The notes: generated from the sequence alone by a model not told the origin. A stretch of DNA of 35,403 nucleotides from AV80 sp035536995 (GCA_035536995.1 DATLNB010000004.1:1-35403); one strand, 5' to 3'; positions 18,497 to 27,002 are shown, counted from the stretch's first letter. A program made the numbers and translations.

Positions 18497-19837
18497 TTAA
18501 ATTTCGCTGAACGCGCTATCCAAAACCGCCAGCAGAAAATCTGCATCGGCGTTTGTAATATTCATGGGCGGGGAGAACCGGATCGTCTGGCCGTGCAGTC
18601 CACCTTTTCCGAGCAGCAATCCCATGTCCTTGCAGCGCTCCAACACCTCGGCGCACTCCGCTTTTGCCGGTTCTTTTGTCCCGCGGTCCTTCACCAGCTC
18701 GATCCCGAGGAGCAGACCTTTGCCACGGACATCCCCAATCAGATTGTGTTTCTCCTTCAGCCGGTTCAATCCGCCTAACAAGTGGTTGCCGATGTTGAGC
18801 GAATTTTCCTGGAGCCTTTCCCGGTCGATCACATCGAGCACCGCCATTCCCTGGGCGCAAACCACCGGGTTACCGCCGAAAGTGTTGAAGTGCGTTTTTT
18901 GCGCAAGGGCCTGCGCGATTTTCGGCGTCGTTACTACCGCCCCGAGCGGCGCGCCGTTTCCAATCCCCTTCGCCATGCAGACAATGTCGGGAAGCACGTC
19001 CTGGGTTTCGAATCCCCAGTAATGCGAGCCGCACCTCCCGAAACCGGCTTGCACTTCGTCGGCGATGCAGAGGCCGCCCGCGGCGCGGACATGTTCGTAA
19101 ACGTGCTTCAAATATCCGTCCGGAAACACGACGCACCCGCCTACGCCCTGGATCGACTCCGCGATGAACCCGGCGACTTTCCCCGGCGTCGCGTAGTCGA
19201 TCAGGTTCTTGACGTCGTCCGCGTATTTGCGCCCCGCCTCGGCGTCGTCCCGCCCCCAGTAGCCGCGAAAGGGATCCGGCGTGATCGCATGATGAACGCC
19301 GAAGCTATGAGGCGTGTTGAACTTCCAGGTGTGATGCGCCGTCAATCCCATGCCCGACGCGTTCCCGCCGTGATAGGCGTTCCGCAACGCGATCATGTCG
19401 TAGTTGCCCGTGTAAGCGCGGGCCAGGAGGAGGGCGAGGTCGTTCGCTTCCGAGCCTGAGTTGACGAAGTAACAAACCTTAAGGTCGCCAGGCATCTTCG
19501 CGGCCAGCTTCTCGGCGTAATGCCCGATATTCGGGTGGAGATAAATCGTGGTCGAATGCTGAAGCAACTCATTCTGCCGATGCGCCGCCGCGACCACGTC
19601 CGGATGGCAATGCCCGACGCTGACCGTTACGATTCCGCCGAGCGCGTCGAGATAACGCCGACCCTCCCCGTCCCAGACATATTGCATCTTCCCTTCCACG
19701 AGCATGAGCGGCTTTTTGTAGTAGAGGAAAATTCCGGGGTTCAGGAATTCGCGGCGGAGCCGCAGGACCTCGTCGGCTGAGGGCCCGGTGTATTTTGCAG
19801 GCTGATGATCGAACGGCGGAAGCTCAGGAGTACTCAT
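18497..19837 (-). CDS. Class III aminotransferase, probably beta-alanine / 3-aminoisobutyrate transaminase
   Basis: About 446 residues from ATG 19837 (MSTPELPP); a 13-residue upstream extension is possible. Fold-type I PLP class III enzyme: YFVNSGSEANDLALLLAR, the DEVQAGFGR block and the PLP lysine in CMAKGIGNGAPLG. It resembles alanine-glyoxylate aminotransferase 2-type enzymes, which also act on beta-alanine and 3-aminoisobutyrate. Placed with hydantoinase, transporter, semialdehyde dehydrogenase and PreA genes on the same strand, the likely job is turning beta-alanine into malonate semialdehyde at the end of pyrimidine breakdown. The role is inferred from neighbours. Confidence 0.85.
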   Translation of the reverse strand: MSTPELPPFDHQPAKYTGPSADEVLRLRREFLNPGIFLYYKKPLMLVEGKMQYVWDGEGRRYLDALGGIVTVSVGHCHPDVVAAAHRQNELLQHSTTIYLHPNIGHYAEKLAAKMPGDLKVCYFVNSGSEANDLALLLARAYTGNYDMIALRNAYHGGNASGMGLTAHHTWKFNTPHSFGVHHAITPDPFRGYWGRDDAEAGRKYADDVKNLIDYATPGKVAGFIAESIQGVGGCVVFPDGYLKHVYEHVRAAGGLCIADEVQAGFGRCGSHYWGFETQDVLPDIVCMAKGIGNGAPLGAVVTTPKIAQALAQKTHFNTFGGNPVVCAQGMAVLDVIDRERLQENSLNIGNHLLGGLNRLKEKHNLIGDVRGKGLLLGIELVKDRGTKEPAKAECAEVLERCKDMGLLLGKGGLHGQTIRFSPPMNITNADADFLLAVLDSAFSEI

Positions 19838-19849
19838 GCGTCTCCCATT

Positions 19850-19920
19850 TTGTAGGGCGTTTCTGTGAAACGCCACCCGTTTCCACGGCCACGGAGGCGT
19901 CTGACACAGACGTCCTACAA
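19850..19920. repeat. Paired hairpin repeat, inverted copy of 18440-18489
   Basis: TTGTAGG (19850-19856) and CCTACAA (19914-19920) enclose GGCGTTTC-TGT-GAAACGCC (19856-19874) and GGCGTCTG-ACA-CAGACGTC (19896-19914). The stop codon of the transporter gene (19915-19917, minus strand) lies inside this element. The same two hairpins occur in opposite arrangement past the other end of the aminotransferase gene. Confidence 0.8.
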
Positions 19921-21414
19921 TTCAGGAAACAGCCTTCGCAACGCGAGGTACAAGCAGAACGCAATCGCGAATCCGACGAACCAGGCATAACTGTAAAGCG
20001 TCACGAGAAAGGCGGGGACGCTTGCCGCATCCAGCAGTTTCACCGTGACGAGGAAGCCGGGAAGGTTCGGAAGGATGGCCGCTGCCAGGGCGACCAACGC
20101 GACGATGCTGAAACCACGAGTGTAACCGTGCTCGGCATCGTGGCGATACAGGGCATTCAGATTCAACTGCCGCCGCCGGATCACAAAATAATCCGCGATC
20201 ATGATTCCGCCGATCGGCCCGAGCAAGGCGCTGTACCCAACCAGCCAGGTGAAGATGTAACCCGACGGGTCGCTAACCAGTTTCCACGGCATCATCAAAA
20301 CGCCGATGATCCCGGTGATGAGCCCGCCGGTGCGGAACGAGATCTTTTGCGGCGCCAGGTGGGCAAAGTCGTTCGCCGGGCTGACCACGTTCGCCGCGAT
20401 ATTCGTGGCTAACGTTGCAAGACAGAGAGCGGACATCGCCACGACCAGGACGACCGGATTGGTGAATTTCGTCAGGACATCCACCGGGTCCCAGATGGTG
20501 GTTCCGTAAATGATTGTGGTGGCCGATGTCACCGCCACGCCGATGAACGAGTAGAGCGCCATGGTCAGCGGCAGCCCGAGCGCCTGGCCCACGACCTGGT
20601 CGCGCTGGCTCCGGGCGTAACGCGAGAAATCCGGAATGTTAAGCGAGAGCGTGGCCCAGAATCCGATCATTCCGGTCAGGCCCGGAACGAAGAACGCCCA
20701 GAATTGACCGGCCTTCGGCTGGCCAGGAGCGAACGCCGAAGGCTGCGCGAGGATCGGCCCGAAGCCCCCGGCGTTTCGATAGGCCCACCAGAGAAGAAGC
20801 AGGCCCAGAGCGATGAGCAGGGGAGCTTTGATATTGAGCAAAAAGCGGATCGACTCGATCCCCCTGTAAACCACGAACATGTTAATCGCCCAAAAAAACA
20901 GGAAGCAAACGAGCTCTGCCAGCGTGATGCCGAGAATCGCGGGCGCGCCGGGTGTCGTTAGGTCGGGGAAAAAGACGCCGAGGATCTTATAGATCGCCGC
21001 CCCGCCGATCCACGTCTGGATGCCGAACCAACCGCAGGCCACGAAGGCCCGCATCAGCGCCGGCACGTTGGCCCCGCGCGTCCCGAACGAAGCCCGGCAA
21101 AAAACAGGGAAAGGAATTCCGTACCGGGTGCCGGCGTGAGCGTTGAGGATCATCGGGATAACGACGATCAGGTTCCCCAGGAAAATGGTGAGGATGGCCT
21201 GGGACCAGTTCATCCCGCCACCGATAAGCGACGAAGCGAGCATGTAAGTCGGAATGCAGGCCGACATCGAGATCCAGAGAGCGGCGAAGCTGCCCACTCG
21301 CCAGGTTCGTTGGGCCTGCGGGACCGGGGCGAGGTCCTTGTTGTAAAGCGTGGAGTGCTCGATCTCGATGGAGACTTCGACGTCGGGCGCGTCCGCGATT
21401 CGCTTCATGCTCAT
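19915..21414 (-). CDS. NCS1-family nucleobase/hydantoin/allantoin transporter
   Basis: A 499-residue inner-membrane protein with about 12 hydrophobic helices. LYNKDLAPVPQAQRTW near the N-terminus, the first helix region with SMSACIPTYMLASSLIGGGM, and IPFPVFCRASFGTRGANVPAL are typical of NCS1 symporters (Mhp1/PucI/uracil permease relatives). It would import a nucleobase, dihydropyrimidine, hydantoin or allantoin with Na+ or H+. Lying directly beside the dihydropyrimidinase gene, it probably feeds the pathway with its substrate. It could start at the second ATG (21408). Confidence 0.88.
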   Translation of the reverse strand: MSMKRIADAPDVEVSIEIEHSTLYNKDLAPVPQAQRTWRVGSFAALWISMSACIPTYMLASSLIGGGMNWSQAILTIFLGNLIVVIPMILNAHAGTRYGIPFPVFCRASFGTRGANVPALMRAFVACGWFGIQTWIGGAAIYKILGVFFPDLTTPGAPAILGITLAELVCFLFFWAINMFVVYRGIESIRFLLNIKAPLLIALGLLLLWWAYRNAGGFGPILAQPSAFAPGQPKAGQFWAFFVPGLTGMIGFWATLSLNIPDFSRYARSQRDQVVGQALGLPLTMALYSFIGVAVTSATTIIYGTTIWDPVDVLTKFTNPVVLVVAMSALCLATLATNIAANVVSPANDFAHLAPQKISFRTGGLITGIIGVLMMPWKLVSDPSGYIFTWLVGYSALLGPIGGIMIADYFVIRRRQLNLNALYRHDAEHGYTRGFSIVALVALAAAILPNLPGFLVTVKLLDAASVPAFLVTLYSYAWFVGFAIAFCLYLALRRLFPEL

Positions 21415-21490
21415 GATCCTGATCGTGCTCCTGATCTTCGGATGCAGCGCTCACAAAAGATCATGAGCATGATCATGATCACGAGCATGA
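21411..21490. repeat. Low-complexity GATCATGAGC-type repeats
   Basis: The gap between the transporter start and the dihydropyrimidinase stop holds many copies of GATCATGAGC/CATGATCATGATC-like words on both strands (for example 21461-21490), giving a self-complementary tract. No gene is seen. It may fold in the polycistronic mRNA. Confidence 0.55.
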
Positions 21491-21494
21491 GGAA

Positions 21495-22874
21495 TTAGAA
21501 ATGCGCGGGCTCGCGCTTCAACATTTTGCCGCGGCCAATCGTCCCAACGAACTGCCCATCGCGGATCGCCACTTCACCGCGGACCGTCACTACCTCAGGC
21601 CGCCCTTCGATTTCCCAGCCTTCAAAAGCGCTGTAATCGACATTCATTTGCTGCGTCTCTGCCGAAATCGTTCCGCGATACTGGGGATCGTAAACAACAA
21701 GGTCCGCATCGGCGCCGATCTGGATCGCGCCCTTTCGCGGGAACAATCCGAAAGTCTTCGCGGCATTTGTGCTCGCCACGTTCACGAACGTGTGGAGATC
21801 GAGTTTCCCGGCTTTCACACCGTGGGTGTAGAGAAGGTTCACCCGGTCTTCCAATGAGGGAATCCCGTTCGGGATCTTTGTAAAATCGTCGCGGCCCATC
21901 GGCTTTTGCGTCTTGAAATCAAACGGAGCGTGATCGGTCGCGACCGTCTGGACCTCGCCGCTGCTCAATCCATTCCACAGCACCGATTGATTGCTCTTAT
22001 CGCGAAGGGGAGGGGACATGACGTACTTCGCGCCCTCAAAATCGGGGCGGGCCGCATCGCTCTTATCGAGCACCAGATATTGAATCAGGGTCTCGATCGA
22101 TACGTTCACCCCGCGGTGTCGCGCCCGGAGCGCTTCACGTAACGCCTGGTCGCAGCTCAAGTGGACGATGTAAACACGCGCGCCGGTCAACTCGGCGAAT
22201 GTCATCAGGTGATGGACGCCTTCCGCTTCCACGACCGGCGGCCGGCTTTCGTGATGTTGTTCAGGGCCGGTCAGACCGGCGGTCAGAAGTTCCTTTTGCC
22301 GCTCCGCAACAAGTGTCTCGTTTTCGCAATGGGCAGTAACGATCACGCCCAGCTCCTTCGCGAGCTTCAGCGTTTGATAGAGCTCGGCGTCGTCGATCCC
22401 GAACGCGCCTTTGTAAGCCAGAAAAATCTTAAACGAGCTAATCCCGGCCGAGACGATTTCGCGGAGCTGCCGCGCGTTCTCTTCGTCGAATCGGGTTACC
22501 CCCATGTGAAATGTGTAGTCGCAGGCCGACTTGCCCGCGGCCTGTTCCTGCCAGAGTTGGAAGCCTTCCGCCGCGCTCATGTCGCGCGAGGGACAAACCA
22601 TCTCGATCATCGTCGTCGTCCCGCCCACGAGCGCGGCCTTGCTCGCCGTCTCATAGTTATCCTTCGAGAACGTCCCCATGAACGGCAGGTAAATGTGGAC
22701 GTGCGGATCGATGAACCCCGGGAAAACATATTTCCCGCTCGCGTCGATCACCGTGTCCGCTGTCTGGTCGATGTTGCGATCGATATGCGTGATTCGCTCG
22801 TGCTCGCAATAGATGTCACCGACGAAGTGCTCGGAGCCGGTGACGATTTCGCCCTGCTTTATGAGCAAGCTCAT
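21495..22874 (-). CDS. hydA: Dihydropyrimidinase (D-hydantoinase)
   Basis: About 459 residues from ATG 22874; the 15-residue upstream extension is translated repeat DNA. A cyclic amidohydrolase that opens dihydrouracil/dihydrothymine to N-carbamoyl-beta-amino acids. GFIDPHVHIYLPF supplies the HxH metal ligands, SFKIFLAYKG the lysine that is carbamylated in the family, TAHCENE and IVHLSCDQAL further His ligands, and ATDHAPFD the catalytic Asp. Length and motif order match dihydropyrimidinases rather than dihydroorotases. It is flanked by the transporter and semialdehyde dehydrogenase genes on the same strand. Confidence 0.92.
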   Translation of the reverse strand: MSLLIKQGEIVTGSEHFVGDIYCEHERITHIDRNIDQTADTVIDASGKYVFPGFIDPHVHIYLPFMGTFSKDNYETASKAALVGGTTTMIEMVCPSRDMSAAEGFQLWQEQAAGKSACDYTFHMGVTRFDEENARQLREIVSAGISSFKIFLAYKGAFGIDDAELYQTLKLAKELGVIVTAHCENETLVAERQKELLTAGLTGPEQHHESRPPVVEAEGVHHLMTFAELTGARVYIVHLSCDQALREALRARHRGVNVSIETLIQYLVLDKSDAARPDFEGAKYVMSPPLRDKSNQSVLWNGLSSGEVQTVATDHAPFDFKTQKPMGRDDFTKIPNGIPSLEDRVNLLYTHGVKAGKLDLHTFVNVASTNAAKTFGLFPRKGAIQIGADADLVVYDPQYRGTISAETQQMNVDYSAFEGWEIEGRPEVVTVRGEVAIRDGQFVGTIGRGKMLKREPAHF

Positions 22875-23012
22875 AAGAAAGCTCCAAATTCCAAGCTCCA
22901 AGCACCAGGGAAACAGCAAGCACCAAGCTCCAAACCACCCGCGTCGCCCTTTTTGGAGCTTCGGTGTTTGGAGCTTCTCTGGAGTTTGGAGCTTGGTGCT
23001 TGGTGCTTCACG
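22872..23012. repeat. CTTGGAGC-type degenerate repeat tract (copy 1)
   Basis: This tract between hydA and mmsA is made of degenerate iterations of AAGCTCCAAGC/GCTTGGAGCTT and their complement (gaagctccaaattccaagctccaagcacc, then ggagcttggtgcttggtgcttc), producing imperfect hairpins. The same words flank the four-helix-bundle gene at 24520-24590 and 25013-25133. It overlaps only spurious frames. Confidence 0.8.
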
Positions 23013-23030
23013 CCGCCGAACCTTACGCAG

Positions 23031-24518
23031 TTATTTTCGCCAAACGTCACCGACGGCGGCTGCGTCTCCAAACCACCGCGTCGTCACCACCTTCTGCTGG
23101 GTATAAAACTGCACACCTTCTTTGCCCTGAATGTGCAGGTCGCCGTAGAACGATTCGTCCCAGCCGGTGAAAGGGAACATCGCCATGGTTGCGGGAACGC
23201 CGACGTTGATCCCGACCATGCCGGCTTTCACACGGTGTTTGAATTCGCGCGCCGCTTTGCCTGACGAGGTGAAGATGGCCGCGCCATTCCCATAGGCGGA
23301 GCGGTTGGCGATCTCTATCGCCTGATCGAGGTCCTCCATTCGCATGACGTTGAGGACGGGGCCGAAGACTTCTTCGCGAGCGATCGTCATTTCGTCGCGA
23401 ACCTGGTCCACGATTGTCGCGCCCATGTAGAATCCGTTTGGCGCGTTCTCAATTCGCGCGCCGCGGCCGTCGCAGATGACTCTGGCGCCTTCTTTTTCTC
23501 CGCTGGCAACCAGACTCGAAACCCGGTCGCGATGTTGCGCCGTGATTACGGGCCCCATGTCGGGCTGGGCTTCGACATCCGTTGGGCCCACGCGGATCGA
23601 GCGCGCGGCCTGGACCAGCGACGGCAGAACGCGATCCGCCGCCGCGCCGACTGCGATCGCTGTCGAACCAGCCATGCAACGTTCCCCCGCGCATCCGAAC
23701 GCCGCGGTCGAAAGCGCTTCCACCGTATGGGAAACGTCCGCGTCGGGCATGACCACGATGTAGTTCTTTGCCCCGCCGTTTGCCTGGACCCGTTTCCCAT
23801 GGTGCGTCCCGGTCTCAAAGATGTATTTCGCAACGGGCGACGAACCGACGAACGAAATCGCTTTCACCTGTGGATGAGTCAGGAGTGCGTCCACGCATTC
23901 CCGGCCGCCGTGAACGAGGTTTAGCACCCCTTTTGGCAAACCTGCTTTCTCGAGCAGCTCGACAAGCATGACCACGGTCAGCGGAACTTTCTCGCTCGGT
24001 TTCAGGACGAATGTGTTCCCGCAGACAAGGGCGAGCGGGAACATCCACATCGGGACCATCGCGGGAAAATTAAAGGGCGTTATCCCAACGCAGACGCCGA
24101 GCGGTTGAAGATGCGTTTCGCAATCAACACTCCGCGCCAGGTTTTCCAGCGTGTCGCCCATAAGCAGGGCAGGGGCGCCGCAGGCGTATTCGATATTCTC
24201 GATCCCGCGATAAACACTGCCCCGCGCCTCCGCGAGCGTCTTTCCGTGCTCGCGCGTTACGCTTTGGCAAATCCGATCGAAATTTTCTTCGACCAGCTGC
24301 CGGTAACGAAAGAAAACGCGGGCCCGTTCTACCGGCGGCGTCTCGCGCCATGCCGGAAATGCCGCAGCCGCAGACTCAACCGCCTCGTTAACAACATCCG
24401 CGCCGCACATCGGCACTTCCGCAATGACCTCTCCACGCGACGGATTGTAAACCGGTGACGTGCCGTTGCCCTGCGGCGAGCGCCATTCGCCGTTGATGAA
24501 GGTGGGACAAGGAATCAT
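23031..24518 (-). CDS. mmsA: Methylmalonate/malonate-semialdehyde dehydrogenase (CoA-acylating)
   Basis: About 495 residues from ATG 24518 (MIPCPTFINGEW). An aldehyde dehydrogenase of the MmsA group, which oxidises malonate or methylmalonate semialdehyde to acetyl- or propionyl-CoA with NAD+. ITPFNFPAMVPMWMFPLA and the catalytic Cys in AFGCAGERCMAGS are MmsA signatures; VQANGGAKNY lacks the usual general-base Glu, as expected for the CoA-dependent members. In this cluster it would accept malonate semialdehyde made by the aminotransferase. Valine or inositol breakdown is an alternative role. Confidence 0.92.
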   Translation of the reverse strand: MIPCPTFINGEWRSPQGNGTSPVYNPSRGEVIAEVPMCGADVVNEAVESAAAAFPAWRETPPVERARVFFRYRQLVEENFDRICQSVTREHGKTLAEARGSVYRGIENIEYACGAPALLMGDTLENLARSVDCETHLQPLGVCVGITPFNFPAMVPMWMFPLALVCGNTFVLKPSEKVPLTVVMLVELLEKAGLPKGVLNLVHGGRECVDALLTHPQVKAISFVGSSPVAKYIFETGTHHGKRVQANGGAKNYIVVMPDADVSHTVEALSTAAFGCAGERCMAGSTAIAVGAAADRVLPSLVQAARSIRVGPTDVEAQPDMGPVITAQHRDRVSSLVASGEKEGARVICDGRGARIENAPNGFYMGATIVDQVRDEMTIAREEVFGPVLNVMRMEDLDQAIEIANRSAYGNGAAIFTSSGKAAREFKHRVKAGMVGINVGVPATMAMFPFTGWDESFYGDLHIQGKEGVQFYTQQKVVTTRWFGDAAAVGDVWRK

Positions 24519-24519
24519 A

Positions 24520-24590
24520 AGAAAAGCTCCAAAATCCAAGCATCAAGCTCCAGAGAAGCTCCAAGCATCAAACGCCAAAGAAGATGGGCG
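24520..24590. repeat. CTTGGAGC-type degenerate repeat tract (copy 2)
   Basis: Short tract with iterated AAGCTCCAA, GCATCAAGCTCC and GAGAAGCTCCAAGC words between mmsA and the four-helix-bundle gene. It is the same family as 22872-23012 and 25013-25133. Confidence 0.75.
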
Positions 24591-24592
24591 CG

Positions 24593-24967
24593 TCATTGCC
24601 GAAAAATGCTGGCGAAGATGAGGTGTAGTTCTTTTGCCTCGCGGTACAGCGCCCGGGCTTCGTCGGCGAGACGCGGCTCCGCTGCCGCAATTAGTCGAAG
24701 GAAATATTTAGTTTCCTTCGCTTCCTTTACGCAGCGGCCAATCGTGTTTCGGAAGTCCTTCTTCGAGACACGCTCGTTCGCCTCACAGTAATTTGCTCCG
24801 ATGCTCGTTCCGCACCCGACAAGTTGACCAACCAACCGATCATTTCCCGGGCTCCGCGGAATCTTCTTAACGAATTGCACAATCGCTTCCCCGAACAGCG
24901 TAGTGCGTTCTTCGAGATCGAACGGGTGCCTGTTCGCCCCGTTTCCGTTCCCATTCGGCGCCTCCAT
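24593..24967 (-). CDS. Four-helix-bundle protein (23S rRNA intervening-sequence type)
   Basis: About 124 residues from ATG 24967; the longer frame to 25072 is translated repeat DNA. LFGEAIVQFVKKIP, VGQLVGCGTSIGANYCEANE, KKDFRNTIGRCVKEAKETKYFLRLI and the C-terminal LHLIFASIF match the S23/IVS-type four-helix-bundle family, whose members form pentamers in solved structures and are found in rRNA intervening sequences or alone. Function is unknown. It is flanked on both sides by CTTGGAGC-type repeats, which suggests that gene and repeats form a unit inserted into the pyrimidine cluster. Confidence 0.88.
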   Translation of the reverse strand: MEAPNGNGNGANRHPFDLEERTTLFGEAIVQFVKKIPRSPGNDRLVGQLVGCGTSIGANYCEANERVSKKDFRNTIGRCVKEAKETKYFLRLIAAAEPRLADEARALYREAKELHLIFASIFRQ

Positions 24968-25012
24968 TATCCGGGCCGCCTGCCGTTCACTGCTCGAATA
25001 TCTTAAGCGGCC

Positions 25013-25133
25013 TTCTGGAGCTTGAGATTTGGAGCTTCTCTGGAGCTTGGACCTTGGAGCTTGGTGCTTCACGAACGTGGAACTTGGGATTTGGAGCTTC
25101 TTTGGGATTTGGAGCTTGGGATTTGGGATTTCA
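25013..25133. repeat. CTTGGAGC-type degenerate repeat tract (copy 3)
   Basis: About 120 nt of iterated TTGGAGCTT, GGGATTTGGAGC and TTGGGATTT words between the four-helix-bundle gene and preA, ending right at the preA stop. It is AT-richer than its surroundings. Confidence 0.8.
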
Positions 25134-26273
25134 TTAGCCTCTGGCTAATGCATCCGACTGCTTCACGAAATCATCCCCGCTCCACTCGCTGTCGGCTTTC
25201 ACCATCTTCTTCACGGCGGCTTCTTCCGCTGCGGCTTTGTCTTTCGCTTTGCGCTCCTGTTGCATCCGAACCAACTCCCGGTGGGTGGTGAAATAGTCGA
25301 GGCTTTTGCCTTTGAAATCGTCGAGCGTCTCGAACTTGTGTTTCTCCATGAACGCCAGGAGCTCGTCGCACATCCGTTTCACCATCGCGTAACCGTGCTT
25401 CATCACGCCCGTGCACACCTGGACGGTGTCGCCGCCTAACAAAATGAATTGCGCGGCATCGCCGCCGGTCTCAACCCCGCCGATCGCGGAGAGGGTTTTT
25501 CCGGGAAATTCGCGCCGGATCATGGTCGCGATCTCCATCACCATCCGGAGCGCAATCGGCCGCACCGCCTTGCACGAATAACCGCCCGGGGTGGTGAACC
25601 CTTCCACGGTCGGTTCCGGCCGCAGAGTTTCGAGGTTTACACCCATCACGCTGCGGATCGTGTTAATCGCGGCCACGCCCTGCGCGCCCCCGCGGAACGC
25701 CGCCCGGCTCGGATCGGTGATCCGGGTCACGTTCGGCGTCATCTTCGCCCAGACCGGCTTTTTCGCCGCCGCCATCACCCAGCCGACGACTTCCTCGACG
25801 ATCTCCGGATTCTCACCCATGGCCGCGCCCATCTTCCGCTCTGGCAATCCATGCGGGCAGGAGAAGTTCAGCTCGAACGAATCAACCCCGGCATCCTGGC
25901 AACGCTCCACGATCTCGGTCCAGGCGTCCTTGTTGTATTCCTCCATGATCGAGGCAATCAGGACGCCATCCGGGAACTGGTCCTTGCACTTCTTGAATTC
26001 ATCGAGCCAGATCTCGAATTTCCGGTCGCTGATCAGCTCAATATTTTCCCAGCCGACCACGTCCTTCCCGTCTTCCCCCAGGAGCTTCGCGTAACGCGGC
26101 GTAACGTTGACCACTTTCGACGAATCAAGACTGATCGTCTTCGCAATCACCGCGCCCCAGCCTTCCCGGAACGCGCGCGTGATCACATTCAAATTCGTCC
26201 CCGGCGGCCCGGACCCAATCACAAACGGGTTCGGCAATTTCAATCCATCGACGGTGGTAGCCAATGTCGGCAT
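25134..26273 (-). CDS. preA: Dihydropyrimidine dehydrogenase catalytic subunit, PreA-like
   Basis: A 379-residue FMN-dependent TIM-barrel protein. It should reduce uracil/thymine to the dihydro forms, the first step of the reductive pathway. FVIGSGPPGTNLNVI, ELNFSCPHGLPERKMG (catalytic-type Cys139), WAKMTPNVT, GVAAINTI, SAIGGVETGGDAAQFILLG and VQVCTGVM match PreA/DPD. An AAAGGAG-type ribosome site sits just before the ATG. Unlike typical PreA (about 410 residues), the C-terminal ~75 residues are a charged helix (QQERKAKDKAAAEEAA) with no cysteines, so the usual 2x[4Fe-4S] domain is missing. The partner PreT is not in the window. Confidence 0.87.
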   Translation of the reverse strand: MPTLATTVDGLKLPNPFVIGSGPPGTNLNVITRAFREGWGAVIAKTISLDSSKVVNVTPRYAKLLGEDGKDVVGWENIELISDRKFEIWLDEFKKCKDQFPDGVLIASIMEEYNKDAWTEIVERCQDAGVDSFELNFSCPHGLPERKMGAAMGENPEIVEEVVGWVMAAAKKPVWAKMTPNVTRITDPSRAAFRGGAQGVAAINTIRSVMGVNLETLRPEPTVEGFTTPGGYSCKAVRPIALRMVMEIATMIRREFPGKTLSAIGGVETGGDAAQFILLGGDTVQVCTGVMKHGYAMVKRMCDELLAFMEKHKFETLDDFKGKSLDYFTTHRELVRMQQERKAKDKAAAEEAAVKKMVKADSEWSGDDFVKQSDALARG

Positions 26274-26676
26274 AACGACTCCTTTTTCTTTGGTGAACCG
26301 ACCTGTTTACCGTTTCGTCCGGGGAAACTCGATAAAAATCTTTATCGGGCCATCCGCGCTGGTTGATTACGTGAGCAGTCCGCCTATTCCGACGGGACGC
26401 GGGCAAGGCTTCGCAAACGCCGCAACGGCGGCCCCCGCTGACCGAGGTGCGCGACACTGCTGACGTTTGCGAACGCGCGTCGATTACCCATCGCGTCGCT
26501 TCCGTTACTAATCGACATCCCGTCTCTCATTACTCCGTTAGTCCGAGCTCGTAAGGCGGAAGCAGGTAGCTAATCTGTCATGCAGTCTGAGATTACTCCG
26601 GCAGGTCGGTAGCGATACAAGGTCGTAGGAAGCTTACCTGAGCTATAACAATTCTTAGTTTGAAGAAAAAAATGTT
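26274..26676. other. Intergenic region upstream of preA, left edge of the tRNA/RNA-repair island
   Basis: No convincing gene is visible. A 10-bp inverted repeat, TTCGCAAACG (26410-26419) and CGTTTGCGAA (26464-26473), encloses a small GCCGCAACGGC hairpin and could be an RNA structure or binding site. The word ATTACTCCG occurs twice (about 26529 and 26593). The divergent preA promoter must lie in the first ~150 nt, but I see no clear -35/-10 pair. The boundary of the inserted island probably lies somewhere here. Confidence 0.4.
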
Positions 26677-26706
26677 TTGACACGTCCAGGTTATTTCACA
26701 TAAGGT
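26677..26706 (+). promoter_or_regulatory. Sigma-70-like promoter
   Basis: TTGACA (26677-26682) is a perfect -35; 18 nt later TAAGGT (26701-26706) is a weak -10. The upstream tract is A/T-rich (GAAGAAAAAAATG), like an UP element. It would drive the short transcript that ends at the terminator near 26933. Confidence 0.55.
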
Positions 26707-26728
26707 CGAACTCCATTTGATAACTTCC

Positions 26729-26872
26729 ATGAAAACATCACTCACAATCTGGCAACACTGCCCGCCAACCTTAGGGTTGGCCGGGATAGGTGCGTTGTGT
26801 GTCGATACCTTTATGATGCGTCGGAGTTATCGACTCGCAGGCAATCCGACGACCAAGGAGGCAAGCAGCTAA
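26729..26872 (+). CDS. Small ORF (47 aa) between a promoter and a terminator; hypothetical protein or small RNA
   Basis: An ATG at 26729 opens 47 codons to TAA at 26870-26872. The peptide starts MKTSLTIWQHCPP, has a moderately hydrophobic stretch (TLGLAGIGALCVDTFMM) and a polar, basic tail. It lies about 15 nt after the predicted promoter start and 30 nt before a good intrinsic terminator, so the unit is probably transcribed. No strong ribosome site precedes the ATG, and AAGGAGGC lies inside the ORF, so the product could instead be a structured RNA. The region also has internal hairpins (CCAACCTTAGGGTTGG; GTCGATAACTCC-like). No homologue is recognised. Confidence 0.4.
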   Translation: MKTSLTIWQHCPPTLGLAGIGALCVDTFMMRRSYRLAGNPTTKEASS

Positions 26873-26899
26873 GAACGAAGGCAGCTAAGGACTTACTTC

Positions 26900-26933
26900 A
26901 CCCTGCTCGCCTTGATGGCCGGCAGGGTTTTTT
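26900..26933 (+). terminator. Rho-independent terminator
   Basis: ACCCTGC (26900-26906) pairs with GCAGGGT (26922-26928) around an inner CGCC/GGCC-type stem, followed by six T. It ends the small unit that begins at the 26677 promoter. Confidence 0.8.
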
Positions 26934-27002
26934 ATTGCGCGGAAACAACGAAGGAGAATAGCACCCAGGATAAACAAATTTAACAACAGTGGCGAAAAGA
27001 AG

